The position numbers and the translations under genes are program-made. From JAAELZ01 sp047639475 (GTDB lineage Bacteria; Pseudomonadota; Gammaproteobacteria; Arenicellales; Poriferihabitantaceae), in the NCBI GenBank assembly GCA_047639475.1, contig JBLIOD010000008.1, positions 11,114 to 75,113 on the forward strand: DNA of 64,000 bases, given 5' to 3'. Below the pieces are notes generated by a model. It had not been told where the DNA came from. It made no database searches and saw only the letters and a list, made by a program, of their open reading frames with translations. This document shows, piece by piece, positions 36,122 through 45,587 of this stretch. How positions within the stretch are numbered: position 1 is the first letter of the stretch; the number at the start of each line of letters is the position of its first letter.

Positions 36122-37138
36122 TTAAGTGATGCTTTCCAGATTGGACCAAGCGTCATTGAGGGAGCGTTTTTGAGCTTCCAACGCCTTAATACACACAATT
36201 ACCTTTTTATTCATTGGCATATCAATGCCCAGCTTGTTAGCTTCATTTAGCATCGCAACATTAATGAAATCGACCTCACAAGGTCGATCTTGGCGCAAGT
36301 CTTGTAACATGCTGGCAGTTTGATCACGATAAGGCTGATAGGTTTTAAACCAATAATCACAGGCCTGTTGTTTGCCTTCGTCGTCGTGGTAGTCAATGTT
36401 TTCTGGGCTAGGGTGAAAGCCAAATAGCTTGACGGGTTTGATGCCTAAAGCTTGCATGACCTTAGAACATTCTCGGCCGAGTTCTGTGATGCAATTTAAT
36501 ACCTTCGGGTTGTCTAACGCTTCGCCCAATAAACACCCCAGCGCAGTCGGGATAGCGCTACAAACGCAGTTGTCTGTCAGTTTGGTGAAACGGGTTTCAC
36601 GTAGCTGTGAAGTTAAATCACAGTGTCCAATAGGGCCAAGAACCGACTGAACTTGTTTTAGCCTAGCGCTCATGCTGCCATCGATCTCGCCGATGGTCAC
36701 TCCCAAACTCTGTTTAGGAGACGCAAGTTTAACCACGCCAGGTTCGATGAACGTACCGCTAAATTCCATGCCGCCACCAATGACTCGGTCTGCTCCCACT
36801 ACGTCGCTTGCGACGCCTTCTGGGAGCCCGTTTTGCAGTGTTAGCACCGTGGAGTTGGCATGAATGAAAGGTAATAATTGGTGCAATGCTGACGGCAAGG
36901 CCGTTTGTTTAACCGTTGAAATGATCAAATCATATTGCCCGGTCAACTCCTTCGGGGTGATGGCCTTAACGGGGTATGTGGCGTCAAGGCCGCCCGTGAC
37001 CTTGGCGCCATGATGGTTTAACGCACCGACATGCTGCTCAAAGGTGTCGAGTAGCGTCACCTCGCTATCTCTACCACTGATAAGGGCACCTATAATAGTG
37101 CCCATGGCGCCAGCGCCTGAAATAAGAATTCGCTTCAT
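36122..37138 (-). CDS. PanE/ApbA-family ketopantoate reductase-like protein
   Basis: 338-residue protein from MKRILISGAGAMGTIIGALISGRDSEVTLLD, whose GAGAMG nucleotide motif fixes the start at 37138. The frame extends 18 codons upstream into the neighbouring gene, but that part has no family match. A catalytic-type lysine lies in TKLTDNCVCSAIPTALGC (Lys and Asn as in the ApbA C-terminal domain), and VDFINVAMLNEANKLGIDMPMNKKV is the characteristic C-terminal helix. True pantothenate synthesis is uncertain because no panB or panC is near; it may reduce another 2-oxo acid. 13 bases after the esterase gene. Confidence 0.85.
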   Translation of the reverse strand: MKRILISGAGAMGTIIGALISGRDSEVTLLDTFEQHVGALNHHGAKVTGGLDATYPVKAITPKELTGQYDLIISTVKQTALPSALHQLLPFIHANSTVLTLQNGLPEGVASDVVGADRVIGGGMEFSGTFIEPGVVKLASPKQSLGVTIGEIDGSMSARLKQVQSVLGPIGHCDLTSQLRETRFTKLTDNCVCSAIPTALGCLLGEALDNPKVLNCITELGRECSKVMQALGIKPVKLFGFHPSPENIDYHDDEGKQQACDYWFKTYQPYRDQTASMLQDLRQDRPCEVDFINVAMLNEANKLGIDMPMNKKVIVCIKALEAQKRSLNDAWSNLESIT

Positions 37139-37151
37139 ACTGGCTAATTCG

Positions 37152-38105
37152 TTAATAAGGCCAATGGCCATTGCCCACGTGTTGTATCGCATTGACTATG
37201 CGCTTGAAACTATCTCCTGCGCGGTCCACTCGGTGACGGGCTCTTAAGTAGGCGTGAGGTAAACCGGTTTCGTTGAGCCAGATGGCCAGCCCCTTTGCAT
37301 CACCAATTTTCTCGCAGTATAAGCGGCCGTCATCTGACAATGGATCGCACTGTGCCGAAATCACGACGGTGGGCGGAATATCTGTAAAGTCACTTTCTAA
37401 CAAAGGCAGAAAGGTGGCGTCGCCATCTTGATGTACCCCTCCGCTGTACGCCAAGTAATATTTCTGCATATCTTCGACCGTTAGCATCGGGGCGTTGGCA
37501 TGTTCGATGTAAGAACCTTTGTTGGTGTTCAAACCTAAAGAGGGGTATACCAGTACTTGGCCAATGGCTTGATATGTCTCGCCCCGCTGCGCCCCAATCA
37601 ATGCACCGCATAAGGTGCCGCCGGCGCTGTCGCCTGAAAGCACAATAGGCACACCCGTTGTCTCAGCGACAAAGTTGAACACAGCGGTGGCATCCTGAAA
37701 TGGAGCAGGGTGAGGATTTTCAGGAGACAGTCGATAATCAACCGCGGTGACATCAAACCCAGTTTGATCGCAAATTTCCGCGCAAATGTCATCATGCGTT
37801 TCAATATTGCCGACGATAAACCCACCCCCGTGAAAATAGAGAACATGGGCAGGTGCATCTCTTGTATCAACAGAATAAGTTCGTATGGGCACGCTGTGGT
37901 GTTCATGGTCCACCAGTCGGTCGATGCTCACCACGCTTTTAGGGCGAGGCACGGCAAAAACTTTGCGCATTTTGTTGTAGGCTAAACGCTGGTCATCCAA
38001 TGATAGGCTCGCCATGTTCTTCGGATAACTGCTGCTAGCCAGTTTTATAAAAGCCCAAGTTTGATCGTCGAATAGATTGGCGTATTGCTCGAATTGGCTG
38101 GTCAT
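37152..38105 (-). CDS. Alpha/beta hydrolase, hormone-sensitive-lipase family
   Basis: 317 residues with the HSL oxyanion motif HVLYFHGGGFIVGN, the nucleophile Ser160 in LSGDSAGGTLCG, the acid in SAQCDPLSDDG and a C-terminal histidine in GLPHAYLRAR. No signal peptide, so it is a cytoplasmic carboxylesterase. It precedes the PanE-like gene by 13 bases, suggesting a two-gene unit. Divergent from the PhyH gene. Substrate unknown. Confidence 0.9.
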   Translation of the reverse strand: MTSQFEQYANLFDDQTWAFIKLASSSYPKNMASLSLDDQRLAYNKMRKVFAVPRPKSVVSIDRLVDHEHHSVPIRTYSVDTRDAPAHVLYFHGGGFIVGNIETHDDICAEICDQTGFDVTAVDYRLSPENPHPAPFQDATAVFNFVAETTGVPIVLSGDSAGGTLCGALIGAQRGETYQAIGQVLVYPSLGLNTNKGSYIEHANAPMLTVEDMQKYYLAYSGGVHQDGDATFLPLLESDFTDIPPTVVISAQCDPLSDDGRLYCEKIGDAKGLAIWLNETGLPHAYLRARHRVDRAGDSFKRIVNAIQHVGNGHWPY

Positions 38106-38187
38106 CGTTATACAAATATTAGGATTGAAGGAGGGAAAGCGCTTGGAGTGTAAAGCAAATTACGGGTGGTTCGCTATTGTCATTGAC

Positions 38188-38224
38188 TATCGGTATTCGA
38201 TAATATTCACTTTATCGATATAAT
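38188..38224 (+). promoter_or_regulatory. Promoter and LysR-type box upstream of PhyH gene
   Basis: A perfect -10 element TATAAT lies at 38219-38224, 14 bases before the ATG. Upstream, TATCG-N5-CGATA (38188-38202) is a T-N11-A style inverted repeat overlapping the -35 region, and TATCGATA (38213-38220) repeats the half-site. This suits a LysR-type regulator, but none is encoded nearby. Confidence 0.35.
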
Positions 38225-38237
38225 TGAACCTAACAAA

Positions 38238-39086
38238 ATGAGACAGACACTGAATCAGGGCAATTACTTTAGTAGAGGAATCGACTGGCCCATCAAGGCA
38301 TTTGACGCAGCTCAAGCGGCAGATTTTTACCAGAGATTTGTCGACTTTCAACATCAGTCAATTTTAAGGCGCGGCAAAGAAACGCATATTAAACCGCATT
38401 TAGTCTCCACGTGGTTAGATCGAGTTACGCATCATCCCGCCATTGTGGAAGCGGTAAAAGTAGCGCTAGGGCCGAATATCGTGCTGTGGACCAGTGACTT
38501 TGCCAACAAAGAAGCGGGCGCGGGTACGTTTGTTCCGTGGCATCAAGATACACCGTATTGGAATTTATCGGACACCAAAGTGGTCAGCGTGTGGCTGGCT
38601 TTGTCTGAATCTAAAAAGTATAACGGTGCGATGCGGGTCTTTCCGGCGACGCATAATGAAGGCGCATTGGGGCGGATCAATATAGAAGGTGATCCGCATG
38701 AAGCGTATAAAGAGGGCACACGTACCTCATCTGAAGGCAATATTTTTGCCTATGATCATATCATGGATAAGGACATTGACGAGTCGTTGGCCTCGGATGT
38801 TGAACTCGACCCTGGGCAGTTTTCGTTACACAATATTCAGTTGTTACATGGCGGCGGCCCGAATGAGTCAGACCACGATCGTGTCGGGTTCGTCATGCGG
38901 TTTATTTCAGCCGATACATTTTGTAATACGGGCTTAGATTCAGTCACTCCAATCAGTGGCAACTGTGAGCGTGACCATTTTGTATTAGAGGAACGTCCGG
39001 ACGCTGACTTTTCTGATCAAGCATTAAATACACTCCAAATCGCACTGCAATACCCCAGTGGATTTGGCGATAGAAAAGTTCAATAA
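38238..39086 (+). CDS. Phytanoyl-CoA dioxygenase (PhyH) family protein
   Basis: Fe(II)/2-oxoglutarate-dependent oxygenase of 282 residues. The iron-binding facial triad is His102 and Asp104 in VPWHQDTPYW and His204 in LLHGGGPNESDHDRVGFVMRF; the arginine that binds 2-oxoglutarate is in the last segment. PhyH proteins hydroxylate small molecules such as ectoine or lipids. The HGGGPN form is common in uncharacterised marine members. Monocistronic, with its own promoter; substrate unknown. Confidence 0.88.
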   Translation: MRQTLNQGNYFSRGIDWPIKAFDAAQAADFYQRFVDFQHQSILRRGKETHIKPHLVSTWLDRVTHHPAIVEAVKVALGPNIVLWTSDFANKEAGAGTFVPWHQDTPYWNLSDTKVVSVWLALSESKKYNGAMRVFPATHNEGALGRINIEGDPHEAYKEGTRTSSEGNIFAYDHIMDKDIDESLASDVELDPGQFSLHNIQLLHGGGPNESDHDRVGFVMRFISADTFCNTGLDSVTPISGNCERDHFVLEERPDADFSDQALNTLQIALQYPSGFGDRKVQ

Positions 39087-39090
39087 ACCG

Positions 39091-39807
39091 TTACTTGTTG
39101 TACCGTTTTCGTAGTGCGCTGACAAATTTTTTCATATGAAAAGCGGCATGGGTAGGTTGGTATAAATGGCTTTTTCCTTCTGGGCAGGCAGTTCGAGCTT
39201 GGCAGCCTGTTTGATGGCAGATCGCATCAGGTGTTGCATCTAAGTAACGGAAGCAAGTTTCTACGTCGTAATTTCCTTCTGTAAATGCATTGACTGGGCA
39301 AGCGCTTAAACACGCTTGGCTGCTACAGTCATTGCAGGGGTGGCGGTGATTTGGCGGCGCTAATAGTCTGCGATCATCCGAGATTTCAATAGCCGAAACG
39401 GGCAACGCAATGGCAAAACGATAAGCATGCCATAAGCCATATTGAGGATGAATCAACATGCCAATTTGAGAGGAGGCCAGGGCTTCCGCTTTTTTAGCCC
39501 ATTGTAAAAATGGCTGATGTGGAGGGCCGCCAAATGGGAACAGCGCCAATCCGTTCAATGACATAGCTAATTCGTTCCCCATTCGTTCGCTCCAACGGTT
39601 TAGTGGGTCGGCTTTACCGTCAGCGTACTCAGCAGAGAGGGAAAAATAAGGCCATATTGAAGAGCCTGCATTGCCAAAGAGAGCGATAGCCACGCTGGGT
39701 GTTTCTGCGTCGATGTTGGTTACGCCATCTTCAGGCATAGTGAGGAATCCGCCCCGATAAATCAAGCCGTTAGCCTGAGCAGTAGTAATGAGTGATTGCA
39801 GTGACAA
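39091..39807 (-). CDS. 4Fe-4S ferredoxin-domain protein
   Basis: 238 residues. The C-terminal third carries two cysteine clusters, HPCNDCSSQACLSACPVNAF and CFRYLDATPDAICHQTGCQARTACPEG, resembling the ferredoxin region of epoxyqueuosine reductases. The N-terminal region (about 1-140) is not the QueG cobalamin domain and is unassigned; it contains AIALFGNAGSSIWPYFSLSAEY. No signal or membrane segment. The role is likely electron transfer in an uncharacterised reductase. 36 bases downstream of the cytochrome b561 gene. Confidence 0.75.
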   Translation of the reverse strand: MSLQSLITTAQANGLIYRGGFLTMPEDGVTNIDAETPSVAIALFGNAGSSIWPYFSLSAEYADGKADPLNRWSERMGNELAMSLNGLALFPFGGPPHQPFLQWAKKAEALASSQIGMLIHPQYGLWHAYRFAIALPVSAIEISDDRRLLAPPNHRHPCNDCSSQACLSACPVNAFTEGNYDVETCFRYLDATPDAICHQTGCQARTACPEGKSHLYQPTHAAFHMKKFVSALRKRYNK

Positions 39808-39843
39808 ATCAGTATACGAGGGTGCGTTAGAGACCCCCTTATT

Positions 39844-40383
39844 TTATAACATTCTTTTTAAAGTGTCTTTTTTATCAATAATGTGATGTTTTAACGCACC
39901 TGAAATATGCGCGATAATGATGGCTAAAGCGATGTATGCAATATAAAAATGACTAGTGATCGCCAAGTCTCTTAAGGGCGTGCTGACTTCGATTAGAGCC
40001 GGAACCTTGAACCAGTTAAATACTTCAATTGCATCGCCTGCAGAACTTGAAATGAGATAACCGGATAAGGGTAAAGCCACCATTGCGACAAGTAACAACT
40101 TGTGCGCGATGATGGAAGCAAAGTGCTCCCAGGCAGACAAACTGGTGTCGATGTCGGGAGATTTGGCAAAAAGCAGCCAACTCAACTTTATTAGAACAAG
40201 CAAACCGATAAAAACCCCCAGCCCTTTGTGCCAAGTCAGTGACCGGTGATACCAAGGGTCGTAATAGCCCAGATCGACCATCGCCCAGCCAATTGCCAGT
40301 AGCGAAATAAACAACAACGCTATGGACCAATGCAGCAGTCTGCTGATTAGCCCATAGCGAGAGGGTAACGGTTTTGTCGACAT
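39844..40383 (-). CDS. Cytochrome b561 family membrane protein
   Basis: 179 residues, four membrane segments. Heme-ligand histidines are seen in SRLLHWSIALLF (first helix), SLTWHKGLGVFIGL (second), and SHFYIAYIALAIIIAHISGALKHH (fourth), the CybB/b561 layout. It transfers electrons across the inner membrane from quinol. It starts six bases after the YceI gene; yceJ-yceI pairing is conserved in many proteobacteria. Confidence 0.88.
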   Translation of the reverse strand: MSTKPLPSRYGLISRLLHWSIALLFISLLAIGWAMVDLGYYDPWYHRSLTWHKGLGVFIGLLVLIKLSWLLFAKSPDIDTSLSAWEHFASIIAHKLLLVAMVALPLSGYLISSSAGDAIEVFNWFKVPALIEVSTPLRDLAITSHFYIAYIALAIIIAHISGALKHHIIDKKDTLKRML

Positions 40384-40389
40384 CAGTGC

Positions 40390-40953
40390 CTATTTACGAA
40401 TGCCTTCTACTGACAGTGTGAGTTCCATACTGGCGCTTGCTGGGCCCAGATTATAATCAATGCCATAATCTGCGCGGGTGAGTTCCAGGGTGCCGGTGAA
40501 GCCAACACGGTAACCGCCCCAAGGGTCGGCACCTTCGCCGACTTTAGTCACGTCAAAGCTAACGGAATTAGTCATGCCTTTGATGGTGAGGTCGCCGGTT
40601 AGCGTTCCACCGTTGTCGCTGACGGCAAAAGAAGTACTATTGAACGTTGCGGTTGGATGAGATTCAACTTCCAAAAAATCACTACCACGGAGGTGTTTAT
40701 CACGCTCAGCATGGTTAGTGTCTATAGAGGCTGCGTCGATATCTACATTGATTGCCGCGGTGCCGACATCGTCAGCGTCGTATTCCATTGACCCAGAGAT
40801 CGTATTAAAGCCGCCGTGCATCCAACTGGTGCCCAAATGTTGAATTTTAAAAGTAACGAACGAATGCGTGGGGTCAAGGGTGTATTGAGCTGCGTATAAA
40901 GGTGTGCTGATGGCTGCGGCCAATGCCGTTGCGGTTAGAAGGTGATTAATCAT
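40390..40953 (-). CDS. YceI-family periplasmic lipid-binding protein
   Basis: 187 residues with a cleavable signal (MINHLLTATALAAAISTPLYA) followed by the YceI lipocalin-like barrel. Visible motifs are YTLDPTHSFVTFKIQHLGTSWMHGGFNTISG, DKHLRGSDFLEVESHPTATFNST and the C-terminal RADYGIDYNLGPASASMELTLSVEG. YceI proteins bind isoprenoids or fatty amides in the periplasm. First gene of the operon with cytochrome b561. Confidence 0.92.
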   Translation of the reverse strand: MINHLLTATALAAAISTPLYAAQYTLDPTHSFVTFKIQHLGTSWMHGGFNTISGSMEYDADDVGTAAINVDIDAASIDTNHAERDKHLRGSDFLEVESHPTATFNSTSFAVSDNGGTLTGDLTIKGMTNSVSFDVTKVGEGADPWGGYRVGFTGTLELTRADYGIDYNLGPASASMELTLSVEGIRK

Positions 40954-41153
40954 GTTTGTATCTTAGATTTGTATGTTAATAGTGATCAGGCGTTCACTGG
41001 CATTGCGAATGCTTAGCCGCCTATTTAAGTGGACAGACAAGTTAAGGTTAAAGTTCAGTTTAAACCGTTGAATATTCAGAAGCCAGTTAAGCGTTGGTTC
41101 TATCGAGAATTTCAGTTAATCTACCCGCCGAATTTAACCTAATCATTAATAAT

Positions 41154-41501
41154 ATGAGTATAAGCAGACATCACAGTAATCACCGCATGAGCAAAATTGT
41201 CATTCATGGTGATACTATTTATTTATCTGGCCAGGTCGCGGATACCCGTGATGGCGATATTAAAACCCAAACTCAAGAAATGCTCGCTAAAGTAGAGGCA
41301 TTATTAGTAGAAGCCGGTTCGGACAAAACTAAAATTTTGTCAGCGACTATTTGGCTAGCCAGCATTGGACACTTTGCTCAAATGAATGAAGTTTGGGATG
41401 CTTGGGCCTCAGAAGGTAATAAGCCGGCACGCGCTTGTACTGAGGCCAGATTGGCTTCCCCTGATCTATTAGTAGAAGTATCGGTCATCGCAGCGAAGTA
41501 A
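41154..41501 (+). CDS. RidA-family (YjgF/YER057c/UK114) protein
   Basis: 115 residues from MSISRHHSNHRMSKIVIHGDTIYLSGQVADTRDGDIKTQTQEMLAKVEALL; the start is placed by comparison with relatives that have about ten residues before RMS. The later motifs KILSATIWLASIGHFAQMNEVWDAWASEGNKPARACTEARLASPDLLVEVSVIA are diagnostic and include the conserved arginine of the enamine/imine deaminase site. An upstream frame to 41094 lacks family resemblance. It probably hydrolyses reactive enamines from PLP enzymes. Confidence 0.88.
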   Translation: MSISRHHSNHRMSKIVIHGDTIYLSGQVADTRDGDIKTQTQEMLAKVEALLVEAGSDKTKILSATIWLASIGHFAQMNEVWDAWASEGNKPARACTEARLASPDLLVEVSVIAAK

Positions 41502-41567
41502 CCTGACGGGATTATCTCAGGTGATCATTCGATTGTCTTGCCCTTGTTAGGCAGTGTGGGGGAGGGG

Positions 41568-42800
41568 CTAATATTTTTTCAATCCCACTATCAGCATTGC
41601 CGTTGCGACCAAACTAATTAGTATAAAAGTGAGCATGACCTGCTCGATGCTGTAAGCGGCATCGAGCATAATGCCCACTGTGATTGGGCCCAGTGCGCTG
41701 GCAAAAACATTGAAAGCAGTAATAGCAGACTTAATGCTGCCCAAATGTTTTGGCCCATACAACTCTGCCCAGAGTGCTGGTGTGGCAGTGAAGTAGATAC
41801 CGATATTGATACCCAGCAGAATCATATAGGGTAAAACCCACAGAGGGTGCTGAGCAGGAACCAGTATTAGTAATGATGCGATTAAGGGAAACAAGTAATA
41901 GGGCATTACTTTGACAGCGGTGTATTTGTCGATGATAGGACCTGCTATCAAAGAAGTAATAACCGTGACCAAAGCGTACACCCAATAATTTCCCGTTATC
42001 CAAAGGTCTGACCAACCTTTGGCCTCAGCCAAGGTTAAGTGATAGAAGAACTGTGCGGTCGCAATATAAGACGGGACCAAAATGGCAATTAACACCAGAT
42101 AAAATCGACCTTCACGCAACATTTGTTGGCGCGTTTTACTGGCAACAAAGTTGAGTTGCGATGGTTTTCTTTCTGATTCGGCTTGCTCCGCTACAAATTT
42201 CTCGTGGCGTTGTTTTTGGCCACGTAGGGTCCACAGAATTACCGGTATTAAAATCAATACACCGATCGCCGTTAGTTGGTAAGTGAAACGCCACCCATAG
42301 TTGGCAATGACGATGACGGCTGCGACGGGTAATATGGCTTCGCCGGTAGAAAAGCCCATTGAGGAAATGGCCAAGGCTTTCCCTCTATTTCTACCCATGT
42401 ATCGGGCCATGGAAGTTTGAGATGTATGACTGCTTAGGCCTTGCCCGAAGTGACGCAGTAGAAATATTGCCGCTATCAATGCCAAGGCAGAGGGAGTTAG
42501 GCTAATGGTTGCGCAGGCGATTACGAGGCTTATCAATACCACAGCGGTAAATTTTTTCAGCGCAATGCGATCAATTATTTGACCACTCCATGGCAATAGG
42601 GCCGCGCTAGCCAATGTGCCCAACATGTAGATGCTGCTCCATTGGGTATGACTAAGTTCAAAAGCTTGTTGAATGCTGGGGCCAAAAATGCCTATATAAT
42701 AGGTTTGCCCGGCGCCGGATACAAACGTCATTAAAAACCCAAAGGCAAGGAAGCGACCTTGTTGTCGCAAGAGCATCAGGTAGTCGCGAATGACTGTCAT
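41568..42800 (-). CDS. Major facilitator superfamily transporter
   Basis: 410 residues with twelve hydrophobic segments. It begins with a short cytoplasmic tail then GRFLAFGFLMTFVSGAGQTYYIGIFGP. The loop 2-3 motif is LPWSGQIIDRIALKKFT (an A-type MFS motif with Gly/Asp/Arg). A long basic central loop (about 190-225, LRGQKQRHEKFVAEQAESERKPSQLN) separates the halves. Substrate unknown; the pattern is closest to oxalate/formate or cyanate-type MFS. Convergent with ridA. Confidence 0.85.
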   Translation of the reverse strand: MTVIRDYLMLLRQQGRFLAFGFLMTFVSGAGQTYYIGIFGPSIQQAFELSHTQWSSIYMLGTLASAALLPWSGQIIDRIALKKFTAVVLISLVIACATISLTPSALALIAAIFLLRHFGQGLSSHTSQTSMARYMGRNRGKALAISSMGFSTGEAILPVAAVIVIANYGWRFTYQLTAIGVLILIPVILWTLRGQKQRHEKFVAEQAESERKPSQLNFVASKTRQQMLREGRFYLVLIAILVPSYIATAQFFYHLTLAEAKGWSDLWITGNYWVYALVTVITSLIAGPIIDKYTAVKVMPYYLFPLIASLLILVPAQHPLWVLPYMILLGINIGIYFTATPALWAELYGPKHLGSIKSAITAFNVFASALGPITVGIMLDAAYSIEQVMLTFILISLVATAMLIVGLKKY

Positions 42801-42919
42801 GGGTTTGAAGTGGGAAGGCGGTTGCGCGGATTGTACTCCTTATCTCAGTGGCGCTAAAACAATAGAGTGACGCGAGGTGTATTTTAAACGAAGAAATCGA
42901 AGATAAAGTTGAACAGTAA

Positions 42920-45072
42920 CTAACTATACAAAGGGAAACGCATCACTATTTTGGTGCCGACATCGACTTCAGAGTCAATTTGAATGCTTGCACCGCTTCT
43001 TTTGATGAAACCATAAACCATGCTCAAGCCTAGGCCCGATCCCATTCCCACACCTTTGGTGGTATAAAACGGCTCGAATACGCGAGTGAGATGCTCTTCA
43101 GGAATACCTTCGCCATCATCGGAAACGCACACTATCGCATAGTCATCTGCACTTTGGCTGGTGGGGGAGGAGTTGAGTGGGTCCTTGCCCAAATGGGTGC
43201 TAATCGTGATGGTGCCGTTCTCTCTAATGGCATCTCTGCTATTGAAAATCAAATTGAGTAAGGCATCGTGGAACTCGCCCTCACTTAGATGAGAGCACAG
43301 GCTGTCTCCGCTTAGATTAAACGCCATCTCGATATTGGCGCTGGCTTGAATAGAATGTTTAACTAAGTCTTGGAATGAGCTTAGTGATTGGTTGATGCAA
43401 ACTTTGTTGGTGACGGGCTCAGAGTTTCTGGAAAACTGGAGCAAATTATCTATTAAACCAGCGCCGCGTTGATTAGCGAGTTGTGCTGCATTAATTCGGA
43501 TTGTATCGTCATCGTCTAAATTAGATGATTGAGCTTGTAACAGCTGCAAGTTCGCATTCACAATCGATAAAACGTTGTTTAAGTCATGCGCGATTCCCCC
43601 GGCCATATTGCCGATGGCTTCCATTTTTTGACCTTGTTGCAGCTGTTTAGCGGTGTTTCTAATCTCAGTAATATCGCGTAAGGTGATGATATACGTCGGT
43701 TGGTGGCCATTGATGTCATCGGTTTTTTGTGATGACTCAATTAAATGTTGCGCAGCCTGATCTGAGTGATGTACGGTATATTCCACTTCAGTGAACTCTT
43801 GAAGTCGGCGGGTCGCTAGATAAGCCACGTATCGCTGCTGATGAGATTTTTTAATCACCAGTAAGCGCTGTTCTAAGCAATTTTCGTGTTCTATAAGTGC
43901 TTCGGGTGCTATAGCCCAAATTTGGGAAAATTAATTTGAAGCGCTGAGGAAGCCCCATTGTCAATGTCCCATGTGACAACCCCGAGGCCCCAACATACTC
44001 ACCGCTCGATCACTAATTAGCTTGGTTGTCGCAAGGTCGTCATAAGCTCGTTGATTATCATTCGCCATGGCATTAAATGATTCACCCAAGCTGATCAGTT
44101 CTTTAGGGGTTAACGTATTTGGTGCATCCACTCGAGCACTTAGATTGCCAGATTGCATCTTCTTGGCTGCATTGACTACTGAGTTAATTGGGTTGATTAA
44201 AAAGCCTGACAGAAGCCAAGAGATAAGGCCTGATATCAGCAGGCTCGGGGCGATCAAATCAAGCAACAAATCCTTAACTGAGCTGGCCTGCTGTTCCAGT
44301 TCAGCTAGGGGTTGCGGAACCATTACGCCCCAGCCAGTCTTGGGCACCGAGGTATGGCCGGCGATCATGTCTGCTTTCATTGCTGGGGAGTAAAAGGTGG
44401 TGATGCCGGTTTTTCCCTCCAACATGTCTTGCACAACGCTTAGTTTAGAAAGGTCTTTCATTTCTTGTCGCCAAGCTTCAAATGGGTGCGCTAATAGCTT
44501 GCCAGTATGATCAACAATGGCCGCATGACCGCCTTGACCAAAGCTGATGCTTTTTGCAACGTCAACGATTTGCCTTGGGTCGATCGCGGCAATGCCGAGC
44601 ACTTCCTCATATAACCATACTAGATATAGTGTAGGTTTTTTGGTCGGGCCGGATACGACTGATGTAAATCGAGGTTCATCTGTAGTGGCGGTCTCGAGAA
44701 AAAACGCCAATCTCTCTTTAGGAACCACAACAGGGCAGGGGGGGCAGCATTGTCCACTTGGGCAATCACTTTCCCCGTGCTGGGTGAAATAATGCAAAGG
44801 TGATTGATGCTGACCTTGCCCAACAGCTCTGGCGCGCCTAAAACTTTGTTGCCTAAGTAGGCATTTCGAAACAGCATTCGAAAAGTAATATCGACACTTT
44901 TGTTGTAAGCCGTTAGTGTGCCTCTAACGTTTTTGGCCAGTAGCAAATGGCGGTCGCTCACACCATCCAACTCATTCTGATAGGACTGCTTATATGTCCA
45001 AACACCGAATAGCGCGGTCGGAATCAGAATAGCAAAGGTAAGCAGCAGAAACAGGCTAAGACGTAATGTCAT
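42920..45072 (-). pseudogene. Membrane sensor histidine kinase gene broken by frameshifts
   Basis: Three frames form one sensor kinase. The first (from 45072) has a membrane segment MTLRLSLFLLLTFAILIPTALFGVW and the start of a dCache/Cache sensor up to VIAQVDNAAP. A shift at a G7 run (44738-44744 region) leads to VVVPKERLAFFLETATTDEPRF, the rest of the sensor, a second membrane segment and a HAMP domain. At about 43980 the frame slips again (GVVTWDIDNGASSALQ then AIAPEALIEHENCLEQ) in a PAS-like region. The last frame holds the kinase: IAHDLNNVLSIVNANLQLL with the phospho-His, NLIFNSRDAI, SDDGEGI and GMGSGLGLSMVYG. At least three indels, so it is a pseudogene if the sequence is correct. Confidence 0.8.
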
Positions 45073-45237
45073 GCTGTCTTCTCTATATTAGAAATGATCA
45101 TTGTGCTTTTTAAGTATACCCCTTTATACATTAGTAGCAAATTCCACCATAATGAACTGACTAGTGAATGCAAGTAACTTATTGTGATGTTGGGTTACGT
45201 GACCTAAGCTGTAAGCAATTTAATAAGAGGATTTATC

Positions 45238-45570
45238 ATGCTTCCAATGGGCACCATAGTAACTGCTTGCATGTTTACGGGTTTGATCGGCGTAGCCCTG
45301 CAAAGCAAAATGCCGAGTGTGGTAGCCAAGTCTATCGGCGGCTTGGTGTTGGCCGCTGGTTTATGGAATGTACTGTGGTACGCAATGCGGCATATTGGCG
45401 AATTTTGGGGAATGGCGGCACTGGCCTCAGGCGCACTCATGGTGGTAACGGGTTTTTACCTGTTAGATGCCAGTCGATTACCCAAACTGGTGATGAAGTT
45501 AAAGCCGGTTGTTTGGGTGCTGCTAGTGCTTTGTGCAGCAAAGTACGCGCATACCATTGCCAGCTTATAG
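45238..45570 (+). CDS. Small four-helix membrane protein of unknown function
   Basis: 110 residues with four hydrophobic segments (about 4-20, 28-48, 55-74, 86-105). It starts MLPMGTIVTACMFTGLIGVALQSKMPSV after an AAGAGGATTTATC ribosome site. Between helices is WYAMRHIGEFWGM and a late KLKPVVWVLLVLCAAKYAHTIA. I do not recognise the family. It is divergent from the broken sensor kinase and convergent with the DUF547 gene. Confidence 0.6.
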   Translation: MLPMGTIVTACMFTGLIGVALQSKMPSVVAKSIGGLVLAAGLWNVLWYAMRHIGEFWGMAALASGALMVVTGFYLLDASRLPKLVMKLKPVVWVLLVLCAAKYAHTIASL

Positions 45571-45587
45571 CGAGACTTACGCTGCGA

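Noticed and set aside
37139..37192. Extended N-terminus of the PanE-like protein
   Set aside because: The GAGAMG nucleotide motif must lie near the N-terminus, which fixes the start at 37138.
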